A stretch of DNA of 7,173 bases from DATLOJ01 sp035536315 (GCA_035536315.1 DATLOJ010000064.1:1-7173); one strand, 5' to 3'. Shown: positions 1 to 5,927, counted from the stretch's first letter. The notes: generated by a model not told the origin, from the letters alone. Program-made: numbers and translations.

Positions 1-584
1 AGCACGGCCACACCGGCGAGGGTGATCCAGGGCTTGGACTTGTCGTAGGTCTCGCCGAGGATGTAACCGGCGCCCACGACCTCTGCGATCGATAGCAAGG
101 CCCCTACGCCATCGGCCGGGAAGAACTTGCGGCTCCTTACATTCGAGGCCCCCGCCGCCGCCCCAATGAGCGCGGAGGGGAAAGCGGCCAGCCTTCCGAG
201 AAAGACGACTCGGTTGCCCTTTTTCTTGAGGACCTTCTGCATCTTCTTGATCTTCTCTTGCGGCAGAAGGCGTTTCGCCAGATTCGGCATGTCTTTGCCC
301 GACCTGATCTCGCTCGAATACATACGCCCCAGGTAGTAAAACTGCCAAACCCCCAGAAGCATCAGCGGCACCGCGGCAATCAAAATCTCGAGCAAATTGA
401 TCTCCCCCCGCCTGGCCAGGAATCCCGCCGCCAGAAGAACCTCTTTCGTGGGACGCAAGAGCACCAGCACCAGGAAATGTTCCTTGTAAAGAAAGGGGGC
501 CAGAGGAATCGCGACAATTCCGAGCAGGATTCGAACCCCTGCCAGCCACAGCAGGGCTTGCCTTGGAAATGGGGGTCCTTTCAC
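1..584 (-). CDS. DedA/VTT-family (SNARE-associated) membrane protein, 3' end beyond the window
   Basis: An open leftward frame of 194 codons runs off the window edge. The first usable start is a GTG at 584; an in-frame TGA lies just upstream with no other start between. Hydrophobic segments lie at about residues 12-33, 37-56 and 63-85. A basic stretch (about 103-125, rich in K/R) precedes the family's re-entrant region FLGRLAAFPSALIGAAAGAS (128-147), then another membrane segment (about 157-177). This order (membrane pair, LGR-Y, basic linker, GR...P....AAG) is that of DedA/VTT proteins. Known relatives are needed for envelope integrity and proton-motive force, and some flip undecaprenyl phosphate or phospholipids. 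The usual second Arg of the R..P..R motif is absent: P136 is followed by S-A-L. The gene is divergent from a PAP2 phosphatase. The family call is fairly firm; substrate is not known. Confidence 0.8.
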   Translation of the reverse strand, partial: MKGPPFPRQALLWLAGVRILLGIVAIPLAPFLYKEHFLVLVLLRPTKEVLLAAGFLARRGEINLLEILIAAVPLMLLGVWQFYYLGRMYSSEIRSGKDMPNLAKRLLPQEKIKKMQKVLKKKGNRVVFLGRLAAFPSALIGAAAGASNVRSRKFFPADGVGALLSIAEVVGAGYILGETYDKSKPWITLAGVAV

Positions 585-628
585 GGGAGTAGCTTTACTC
601 TCTGATCAAAGGGGGCAAACCAATAATT

Positions 629-1408
629 GTGAAAAATCTGCTTCCCGCCTACGTCAGAAAGCGGCTGGATCCTGCGGAGAGGTACGGGCTTCGCCTGACC
701 CTTTTCGTCCTCGCCGTGTCGCTTGTAGCGGTCCCGTTTTCGTGGCTGCTCGTCCAGGTCGCCTCCAGCCGCGGAATCGTTCGCTACGACACCGCATTGG
801 CCAAGCGGATGTTCGAATACAAGCTGGACCACCCCTGGATCGCAAGCGTGATGAATGCGATCAGCCTCCTCGGGGCACCCCTCTGGTTCTGGGTGCTTAT
901 CGGGGTCATTGCCCTTTACCTGCTCAAGAAGAATCAAAAGCGGCTGGCGGCCTACCTTCTCTCCTGCACGCTAGGCGGCTCGATCGTGAACACGATCGTA
1001 AAGGTCACCGTCGACCGCCCAAGACCGACTTTCAGGGACCCTTCGGCAATAACATTCCAACGCGGCAAGAGCTTCCCATCCGGACACACGATGAGCTCGA
1101 CAATTGCCTACGGCGCTCTGCTGCTCATCTTCCTGCCGATAGTCCCCAAGAAATACCGCACCCCCGTGCGGATCGCCGCCGCCACTCTCGTGATTCTGAT
1201 CGGACTGTCCCGGCTGGCCTTGGGAGTCCACTACCTCAGCGATGTTATCGGTGGTTTCGTTCTCGGACTTGCTTGGCTATTCGCTGCAACCGCGGCCTTT
1301 GAGATCTGGCGGTCGGAGCGAGGAAGACCCCTCACCGAGCCCCTTAGTGAGGGTTTGGAACCGGAGGCCAAGGAGTCGCTGACCCCGGGAACGGAATCCG
1401 GGAGCTAG
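629..1408 (+). CDS. PAP2-family membrane phosphatase
   Basis: This 259-residue integral membrane protein has all three motifs of the type 2 phosphatidic acid phosphatase superfamily. KX6RP is at K125-P133 (KVTVDRPRP), PSGH at 150-153, and SRX5HX3D at S194-D205. H201 is the expected nucleophile, with H153 as general acid. Membrane segments lie at about 22-45, 85-100, 108-124, 160-172, 183-198 and 206-224, so the active site should face outside the cytoplasmic membrane. Known members dephosphorylate undecaprenyl pyrophosphate, phosphatidylglycerol phosphate, phosphatidate or diacylglycerol pyrophosphate; the substrate here cannot be read from sequence. The C-terminal 30 residues are a polar tail. 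The GTG start at 629 follows an AAAGGGGG stretch (608-615) at a rather long 13-base spacing. The divergent DedA-type neighbour supports a role in lipid-carrier recycling (inference). Confidence 0.92.
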   Translation: MKNLLPAYVRKRLDPAERYGLRLTLFVLAVSLVAVPFSWLLVQVASSRGIVRYDTALAKRMFEYKLDHPWIASVMNAISLLGAPLWFWVLIGVIALYLLKKNQKRLAAYLLSCTLGGSIVNTIVKVTVDRPRPTFRDPSAITFQRGKSFPSGHTMSSTIAYGALLLIFLPIVPKKYRTPVRIAAATLVILIGLSRLALGVHYLSDVIGGFVLGLAWLFAATAAFEIWRSERGRPLTEPLSEGLEPEAKESLTPGTESGS

Positions 1409-1437
1409 TGCTCCAGCTGGAGCACTAGGGGGCTTTT
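1405..1437 (+). terminator. Palindromic terminator shared by convergent PAP2 and cyclase genes
   Basis: A perfect inverted repeat has 10-base arms (CTAGTGCTCC at 1405-1414, GGAGCACTAG at 1419-1428) around AGCT, which is itself self-complementary. It is followed on the + strand by GGGGGC and TTTT (1434-1437), as expected for an intrinsic terminator of the PAP2 gene. The minus strand has no T-run after the hairpin, so for the cyclase it may only protect the 3' end. The TAG stop of each gene lies inside one arm. Confidence 0.7.
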
Positions 1438-2390
1438 CTAAGGCGGTAGAGGCTCACCAATCCAAGGTTTTTCAACCGCCGGGGGCCCAGCCGCACCACA
1501 TCGTATTCCTCCGTCAGAGCCTCTCTGAAACCCTCGGAGAACATGATCGACCCGGCTCTCGCGTAACCTGTGATGCGCGACGCGACGTTGACGGGCCTTC
1601 CAAAGTAATCGCCTCCGACCGTGACGACCCCTCCGAAATCCAGGCCCGCGCGCACCTTCGGAAGATCATCATGCTGTTGAACCCGGTCGATGATGGCGAC
1701 GGCCGCACGCAGCGTGCTGTCCGCGTCGGGAGCCACGAACATCACGGCGTCCCCAAGTGACTTTACGAGGCGGACTCCGGCTTCCACACAAGCATTGAGA
1801 ACGAGCTCCTCGAACAGAGTGACGAGAGCGGTCAGATCTTTCTCTTCGACTTCATCGGAGATCCTCGAAAAACTCACGAGGTCGACAAAGCCTACTGAGA
1901 CCATCAGGTGTGCCTCTTCGCCTCTGCCTTCAGGCAAGTGCTGCACCGCCGCCCAGAGATGCCGCCGGAATATGTATCCGAGCGTTGCCGGCGTTACCTC
2001 CACTATTCGCTCGATTCCCGTGGCCAGTTCGTCAGTTCTGGCCTCGGAACCGATGCGGTCGACCAGAGCCCTTACCTGAGCGTCGGTAACCCTCGACATG
2101 ACACGGCCCAGAAGACGTGAGACGACCAGGATGTTCTCGATCGGGTACCCGGATTTGAGGAACATCGCTACCGTCCGAAGAGCGTCGACGTCTCTGTCAT
2201 TGAAAGCCACGACGCTTGGGTCGATATGCGCCATCCCGATGGCCCCCCAAACCCGCATGGCGATCTCCTCCTCGATACCGGCCTTTTCAGCCGCCTCGTA
2301 TCCGCTGTAGATCGCGGGAGGAAGAATCAGTTCAGAAAGTCTCTGCTTCTCACTATCGGTGGGTTCGCTCATCTGGGCATATTCAAACAT
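1425..2390 (-). CDS. Class III adenylate/guanylate cyclase with N-terminal regulatory domain
   Basis: This 321-residue soluble protein has a C-terminal class III nucleotide cyclase domain (about 160-319), predicted to make cAMP from ATP. The metal-binding aspartates are D170 (VGFVDLVSFS) and D214 (SLGDAVMF). Adenine-selecting residues are K210 (LVKSLGD) and D261 (DYFG). Transition-state residues N268 and R272 lie in VNVASR. All key residues are present, so it should be catalytically active as a homodimer. The N-terminal half (about 20-145) resembles the regulatory domain of actinobacterial cyclases such as the pH-sensing Rv1264 (LPPAIYSGYEAAEKAGI, then RVWGAIG, then FNDRDVDALR); that assignment is from memory of the family. 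No membrane segment is seen. The ATG at 2390 is preceded directly by CAGGGG with no spacer; a second ATG lies at codon 7. A terminator hairpin ends 10 bases upstream of the start, and the gene converges on the PAP2 gene. Confidence 0.92.
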   Translation of the reverse strand: MFEYAQMSEPTDSEKQRLSELILPPAIYSGYEAAEKAGIEEEIAMRVWGAIGMAHIDPSVVAFNDRDVDALRTVAMFLKSGYPIENILVVSRLLGRVMSRVTDAQVRALVDRIGSEARTDELATGIERIVEVTPATLGYIFRRHLWAAVQHLPEGRGEEAHLMVSVGFVDLVSFSRISDEVEEKDLTALVTLFEELVLNACVEAGVRLVKSLGDAVMFVAPDADSTLRAAVAIIDRVQQHDDLPKVRAGLDFGGVVTVGGDYFGRPVNVASRITGYARAGSIMFSEGFREALTEEYDVVRLGPRRLKNLGLVSLYRLRKAP

Positions 2391-2400
2391 CCCCTGGACG

Positions 2401-2430
2401 CGAAAACGGCGGCCGTAGCCGCCGTTTTCG
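2401..2430. terminator. Strong bidirectional hairpin terminator/attenuator
   Basis: A perfect 13-base stem (CGAAAACGGCGGC at 2401-2413, GCCGCCGTTTTCG at 2418-2430) encloses a CGTA loop. The GC core flanked by AAAA and TTTT gives an intrinsic terminator on either strand. In the leftward direction it lies 17 bases past the stop of the small membrane protein gene, so it probably ends that transcript. It also lies 10 bases before the cyclase start, so it may attenuate read-through into the cyclase. Confidence 0.8.
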
Positions 2431-2431
2431 A

Positions 2432-2448
2432 AACACCACCCAGGTGTT
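2432..2448. repeat. Small inverted repeat next to the terminator
   Basis: AACACC (2432-2437) and GGTGTT (2443-2448) form a 6-base stem with a 5-base loop. It overlaps the stop codon of the small gene (2447-2449) and lies directly before the larger hairpin in leftward transcription. It could be part of a tandem 3'-end structure or be chance. Confidence 0.35.
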
Positions 2449-2617
2449 AGAACATTGGAAGCAGATACTTCGCGATGAAGAAAAGTACAACGATTGTGAT
2501 CGCGAGAATAAATGCGTACTTCACAAATGCGTATCCGGTGAGGCCTGTTGATACCGGGTCCTGCGTGACTACGCGACGCTCGACAACCGGCTCTTCATGA
2601 TCGTGGTGCAGGGTCAT
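2447..2617 (-). CDS. Small single-pass membrane protein (56 residues), unknown function
   Basis: A leftward frame opens with ATG at 2617 and ends with TAA at 2447-2449. It has a near-ideal ribosome binding site, GGGAGG, 5 bases before the ATG (within 2618-2630), better than those of its neighbours. The protein begins with an acidic, His-containing stretch (MTLHHDHEEPVVERR), continues with a polar linker (VVTQDPVSTG), and ends with one predicted transmembrane helix at about residues 29-54 (rich in Phe, Ile, Val), stopping at LLPMF. The composition and the clean order of polar N-terminus then helix argue for a real gene. It is short enough to be missed by gene callers with a 60-codon cut-off. 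It lies between topoisomerase and cyclase genes on the same strand and is followed by a strong terminator. I do not recognise the family; HHDH could bind metal, but that is speculation. Confidence 0.78.
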   Translation of the reverse strand: MTLHHDHEEPVVERRVVTQDPVSTGLTGYAFVKYAFILAITIVVLFFIAKYLLPMF

Positions 2618-2644
2618 TACTGCCTCCCTAATCTCTGGCTTGCT

Positions 2645-2675
2645 TTCATAGCTTTCCCTTTACCAGTGCGACCAA
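2645..2675 (-). promoter_or_regulatory. Possible promoter of the small membrane protein gene
   Basis: In the leftward direction, TTGGTC (2670-2675) and TATGAA (2645-2650) resemble -35 and -10 boxes, but the spacing of 19 bases is long. Transcription would begin near 2638, about 20 bases before the ATG, leaving room for the GGGAGG site. The 97-base spacer (2618-2714) after the topoisomerase stop favours a separate promoter, but the boxes are weak. Confidence 0.2.
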
Positions 2676-2714
2676 ACACCGAACGTAGCGCACACACACA
2701 CTCGGTCCTATCCG

Positions 2715-3773
2715 TCAGGAAGCTAGCTCTTCGACTTGTTCTAGCGCTTCTGAGTCGACGCCCTGAAGAAGGTCCAGAACCGCAAGCTCAATCGGGCCCT
2801 GGATCGCCCGCTGCCCAGCTTCGACGTCGCCCAGCTCTTCGAGAGCTCCAGCAACGGTGACGCCGGCCCGGAACCGGTCGAAGACTCTCGGGTCGATGTA
2901 CGAGGCCCGGCACACTGCCGGCGTATTACCCAGATAGTGAGCCACCTCCTGCACCGTTCTGCTTTCCGCCCGCTTCCTCGCCGTAGGGGACGCTGCCGCC
3001 GGGCCCGACACCGCAAGGGCAACCGCTGCGAGAACAGTCGCCGACCACGTCCTGAAATCTTTGGCGGTGAACTCAGCGCCGGCAATTTCCTTGATGTAGC
3101 TGTTGATGTCCGATGACTTGACGTCGAACCAGTCTGCCCCCCGCTTGTACGCAAGCAGTTCCTCACCCCCCACCGCTCTCCTCTTGAGAGCAGCCACCAC
3201 TTTGTATACGTCCTGATCGACGACAGATTCGATTCGTCTCTTGCCGCTCTTGGCTCGGTAATCGAATGTAACGACACCCCCCTCCGACAAAGCGACGTGA
3301 CGTTTGCGCATGGTTGCAAGGCCGTAGGTTTGGTTCTGCTCCGCATAATCCTCGGTCCCGATGCGAAAGAAACCTCGATCGAGCAGCCTGACGGCACAGG
3401 CAAGCACGCGGCTCTGGGAAAAGCCGCGCCTTGCAAGGTGCGCTGAAGTAGCGGATCGAATTCTGGGCAGGCGCCGCGCGAATTCGATCATGTGATCGAA
3501 CTTCTCCTGATCCCTGCGCCTGCGCCAGTCCTGGTGGTACAGGTACTGCTTCCTACCTGCGGCGTCGCTGCCGACCGCCTGGAGATGCCCGTTCGGGTAG
3601 GGACAGATCCACACGTCGCGCCACGCCGGTGGAATCACTAACTCCCGGATTCGCTCGAGAGTCTCCGAATCCGTGACCGGCTCTCGGGACGAGCCAACAT
3701 AGGCGAAGCCGCGCCCGCGGCGAACCCGGTGGATACCCTTGCCAGAACAGTCGGTCCTTCGAAGCCTCGCCAT
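2715..3773 (-). CDS. DNA topoisomerase type IB (poxvirus/eukaryote-like)
   Basis: This 352-residue enzyme should relax DNA supercoils without ATP through a 3'-phosphotyrosyl intermediate. The N-terminal DNA-binding domain (about 20-95) holds PPAWRDVWICPYPNGHLQAV and GRKQYLYH. The catalytic domain (about 100-300) holds R137 (FFRIGTEDY), K175 in a beta-hairpin (AKSGK), R241 (KDFRTW), and the tyrosine nucleophile Y292 (RASYIDP). The position that is His in vaccinia and human enzymes is N283 (LGNTPAVCRASY); Asn is known here in bacterial members such as the Deinococcus enzyme. The C-terminal 50 residues after the catalytic Tyr are acidic and less conserved. Length fits bacterial TopIB. The ATG at 3773 has GGGGAAGA (3783-3790) 9 bases upstream. 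It is divergent from menG and upstream of the small membrane protein gene. Family confidence is high; this is an accessory topoisomerase, not the essential type IA. Confidence 0.95.
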   Translation of the reverse strand: MARLRRTDCSGKGIHRVRRGRGFAYVGSSREPVTDSETLERIRELVIPPAWRDVWICPYPNGHLQAVGSDAAGRKQYLYHQDWRRRRDQEKFDHMIEFARRLPRIRSATSAHLARRGFSQSRVLACAVRLLDRGFFRIGTEDYAEQNQTYGLATMRKRHVALSEGGVVTFDYRAKSGKRRIESVVDQDVYKVVAALKRRAVGGEELLAYKRGADWFDVKSSDINSYIKEIAGAEFTAKDFRTWSATVLAAVALAVSGPAAASPTARKRAESRTVQEVAHYLGNTPAVCRASYIDPRVFDRFRAGVTVAGALEELGDVEAGQRAIQGPIELAVLDLLQGVDSEALEQVEELAS

Positions 3774-3800
3774 CCCAAGGGTTCTTCCCCAGGACGGCTG

Positions 3801-3828
3801 ACGCTAGACCTGCATGCAGGTCGTTCGA
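3801..3828 (-). promoter_or_regulatory. Candidate promoter of the topoisomerase gene
   Basis: Read leftward, TCGAAC (3823-3828) and TAGCGT (3801-3806) are spaced by 16 bases. TAGCGT fits the TANNNT -10 pattern common in actinobacteria; the -35 match is poor. Transcription would begin near 3794, leaving a leader of about 20 bases that carries the GGGGAAGA ribosome site. The spacer between the boxes is exactly the 16-base palindrome at 3807-3822. Confidence 0.3.
3807..3822. promoter_or_regulatory. Perfect 16-base palindrome, candidate operator
   Basis: GACCTGCATGCAGGTC is a perfect inverted repeat with no spacer, in the 127-base divergent spacer between topoisomerase and menG. It fills the gap between the candidate -35 and -10 boxes of the topoisomerase gene, a typical repressor position. 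The cognate regulator is unknown and none is encoded in the window. Confidence 0.45.
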
Positions 3829-3853
3829 CGGGGTGGACCTTCGCTCGTAGAGT
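3824..3853 (+). promoter_or_regulatory. Weak candidate promoter of menG-menF
   Basis: Read rightward, TTCGAC (3824-3829) and TAGAGT (3848-3853) are spaced by 18 bases. The -10 fits TANNNT; the -35 is weak. Transcription would start near 3860 and give a leader of about 40 bases. The -35 box overlaps that proposed for the divergent topoisomerase gene. A GGGCGCCC palindrome (3883-3890) lies in the leader. Confidence 0.2.
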
Positions 3854-3900
3854 CAGTTGGCCATGTTGGATAACAGCCCCCTGGGCGCCCGGCTCTACTG

Positions 3901-4611
3901 ATGCGATCACAGGCTCGTCGCGACCGCAGCAGCCCTCTTCCCGAAGAAAGGAATAAGTCTCAAAAAGTCAGGGAGATGTTCGACGCCATCGCTCCCAGGT
4001 ACGACCTGGTCAACCGTGTGATGACTCTCGGAATGGACCGTGGGTGGCGACGCCAGGCCGTTGACCGGTTGGAGCTGGCACCGGGCTCTCTGGTGCTCGA
4101 CATTGCCTGCGGCACGGGGGATTTTTGCAACGAACTCATTCACCGGGGAATACATGCGGTGGGAATTGATTTCTCGCCGGGCATGCTGAGATCCGCGAAG
4201 ACCCCCGCACCACTGCTTGCCGCCGACGCGCTGGCCCTGCCGGTAAAACGAGGGGCAGCGGATGGAGTCACGTGCGGTTTCGCGCTGCGCAACGTCGCGA
4301 ACCTGAGGACCTTATTCGGGCAGATGTCCTATGCGTTGAGGCCCGGAGGTCGTTTCGCAATACTCGAGGTGGACGAACCTGAGAGCGCAATCCCCCACTT
4401 CTTCCACCGTCTGTACTTCCACCAGGTTGTGCCGCTAATCGGTGGGGCCATCTCCGACCGGCGGGCGTATCGCTACCTGCCGGCTTCGACGTCTTATCTG
4501 CCCCCACCCTCAGAGATTCTGGAGATGCTGAAAGACGCGGGGTTCAACGAGCTGGCCCGCGTTCAGCTGGGTATGGGAGCTGTCCAGATAATCAGCGGCA
4601 CCAGGATATGA
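3901..4611 (+). CDS. menG: Demethylmenaquinone methyltransferase (UbiE/MenG family)
   Basis: This 236-residue SAM-dependent methyltransferase should add the ring methyl group to demethylmenaquinone, the last step to menaquinone. The family N-terminus KVREMFDAIAPRYDLVNRV (22-40) leads into GWRR. The SAM site follows: motif I VLDIACGTGDF (65-75), acidic D90 (GIDFSPGML), and ADALALPV (108-115). Then come GFALRNVAN (126-134), the beta-strand LRPGGRFAILEVDEP (146-160), and the C-terminal signature YRYLPASTSYLPPP (190-203). Many relatives have E-F-S-x-P where this has EVDEP. The ATG at 3901 is the only plausible start, because the frame upstream closes at 3871-3873 without other start codons and the next ATG would cut off KVRE. 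It has no clear ribosome site. The stop overlaps the menF start (ATGA), so the two are an operon. UbiE methylates ubiquinone precursors too, but the men neighbours point to menaquinone. Confidence 0.93.
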   Translation: MRSQARRDRSSPLPEERNKSQKVREMFDAIAPRYDLVNRVMTLGMDRGWRRQAVDRLELAPGSLVLDIACGTGDFCNELIHRGIHAVGIDFSPGMLRSAKTPAPLLAADALALPVKRGAADGVTCGFALRNVANLRTLFGQMSYALRPGGRFAILEVDEPESAIPHFFHRLYFHQVVPLIGGAISDRRAYRYLPASTSYLPPPSEILEMLKDAGFNELARVQLGMGAVQIISGTRI

Positions 4612-5927
4612 ACAGACGCAACAAATTCGCGCAGGACATAGCGCGCGCCCTTGGAGTCCGCGCAGTCCCTGGGGGCCTGGAGGAGGCTGAGGAGACCCAC
4701 AAGGATGGCAAGCTGATTCCACCCGGACTCTCCGCCCTAACCAGGGAGCTCAAGGATGTGCGGCCTCTCTCTCTCATCAGACCTCGCGGATTCGTTTGGA
4801 TAACAGGCGACTCCGGACTGGTCGCGTGGGGGGAAGCAGCACGAATCGATTGCGGTACGGGGAGCGATCGTTTCAAGACTGCGGCGTCTCAACTCGACCG
4901 GTTGTTCGACCACGTCGAAACGGAAAACCCATACGAGGACATCGAAGGCACCGGGCCAATTGCGTTTGGGTCTTACACCTTCGATCCGGAGACACCAGGC
5001 TCTTCGATTGTGCTTCCGAAAGTCATCGTGCGCTGGGTGGGCAAAGACGCGTGGGTCACCCACATTGGTGAAGAACTGCCGGAGATCGCGGGTGAGAGCC
5101 GCAACTCTGCGGCTCGCACGCCAAACGACATCTCCATCAGAAGCGACACCGAACAGTGGCTCAACGCGGCCCGGAAAGCACTCGAGCTAATTCGCGCTGA
5201 GCAACTCGAAAAAGTCGTCTTAGCAAGAAAGGTGGATGTTCGGGGACAGCACGACTTTGACATCCCCGAAATTATTCGAGGCCTGGCGGAGCGGTACCCC
5301 TCGTGCTTCACCTTTGCTTTCGAGGAGCTGGTGGGGGCGAGTCCGGAACTGCTCGTCCGCTTGCGGGGCACCGCTGTGGAATCGATACCTCTCGCAGGAT
5401 CGGCCCCCAGGGGCGGCGGGCCGGAAGACGACAAGCTTCTTGCGGATGCTCTTCTGGCGTCCGAGAAGAACCTCCTGGAGCACCGGCTTGCTGTGGAGTC
5501 GGTGGTCACCCCACTGAATGAGCTGTGTCACATGGTCGAGGCCGATCCCCGGCCGGAGGTGCTTCGCTTGTCCGGGGTGCAACATCTGGCAACGCATGTG
5601 ACCGGGCAGCTGCACACTCCCCTTTCATCGCTCGAGCTGGCCGGGGTCCTTCACCCAACTGCTGCGGTATGCGGCACGCCGAGAGAGGTTGCCATGCAGG
5701 CGATTCGTGACCTTGAGGGTCAGGACAGGGGGCGGTACTCAGGAGTAACCGGATGGGTCGACGACCACGGCGACGGTGAGTGGGCTATCGCGCTTAGATG
5801 CGCAGAGATAGCGGGGAGTGACGCGTCGGTATTTGCGGGATCCGGAATCGTCAGAGGCTCGGTTGAGGAGGAAGAGCTTGCTGAGACAAACCTGAAGCTG
5901 GAGGCCATTCTCTCGGCTATTTCCTGA
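4608..5927 (+). CDS. menF: Isochorismate synthase (MenF)
   Basis: This 439-residue chorismate-utilising enzyme should convert chorismate to isochorismate, the first committed step of classical menaquinone synthesis. The C-terminal half (about 180-439) holds the catalytic domain. K202 (LEKVVLAR) is the expected base activating water, and E247 (GASPELLV) the general acid. IPLAGSAPRG (260-269) has the Gly-Ser typical of isochorismate synthases, whereas anthranilate and aminodeoxychorismate synthases usually have Gly-Thr. Further family motifs are SEKNLLEH (285-292), HPTAAVCGTP (349-358), GRYSGVTGW (375-383) and the Mg-binding segment GSGIVRGSVEEEELAET (411-427). The N-terminal half is poorly conserved, as usual. 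The ATG at 4608 overlaps the menG stop, with AGGAT just before it inside menG, so translation is probably coupled. An EntC or salicylate-synthase role is less likely given menG and menD nearby. The 3' end overlaps menD on the opposite strand. Confidence 0.93.
   Translation: MNRRNKFAQDIARALGVRAVPGGLEEAEETHKDGKLIPPGLSALTRELKDVRPLSLIRPRGFVWITGDSGLVAWGEAARIDCGTGSDRFKTAASQLDRLFDHVETENPYEDIEGTGPIAFGSYTFDPETPGSSIVLPKVIVRWVGKDAWVTHIGEELPEIAGESRNSAARTPNDISIRSDTEQWLNAARKALELIRAEQLEKVVLARKVDVRGQHDFDIPEIIRGLAERYPSCFTFAFEELVGASPELLVRLRGTAVESIPLAGSAPRGGGPEDDKLLADALLASEKNLLEHRLAVESVVTPLNELCHMVEADPRPEVLRLSGVQHLATHVTGQLHTPLSSLELAGVLHPTAAVCGTPREVAMQAIRDLEGQDRGRYSGVTGWVDDHGDGEWAIALRCAEIAGSDASVFAGSGIVRGSVEEEELAETNLKLEAILSAIS

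Noticed and set aside
523..545. tRNA T-arm-like sequence (GGTTCGAATCC on the minus strand) flanked by GCAGG/CCTGC
   Set aside because: It lies inside the DedA-type coding frame, gives a 9-base loop rather than 7, and has no D-arm, anticodon arm or acceptor stem around it. I judge it chance.
127..605. Two rightward open frames (127-336 and 258-605)
   Set aside because: They are antisense to the DedA-type gene, low in complexity (rich in Arg, Pro, Gln) and match no family.
742..1302. Rightward 186-codon frame within the PAP2 gene
   Set aside because: It is a shifted frame of the PAP2 gene, which has all three catalytic motifs; the shadow has Arg/Pro-rich composition.
1384..1402. CCCGG...CCGGG inverted repeat at the PAP2 3' end
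   Set aside because: It has only a 5-base stem inside the coding region, next to a far stronger palindrome; no T-run follows.
2689..2702. Short CA dinucleotide run in the spacer after the topoisomerase gene
   Set aside because: It is only about five repeat units; too short to call a functional repeat.
2741..3436. Leftward 231-codon frame within the topoisomerase gene
   Set aside because: It is a frame-shifted shadow of the topoisomerase, with Arg/Ser-rich composition and no recognisable domain.
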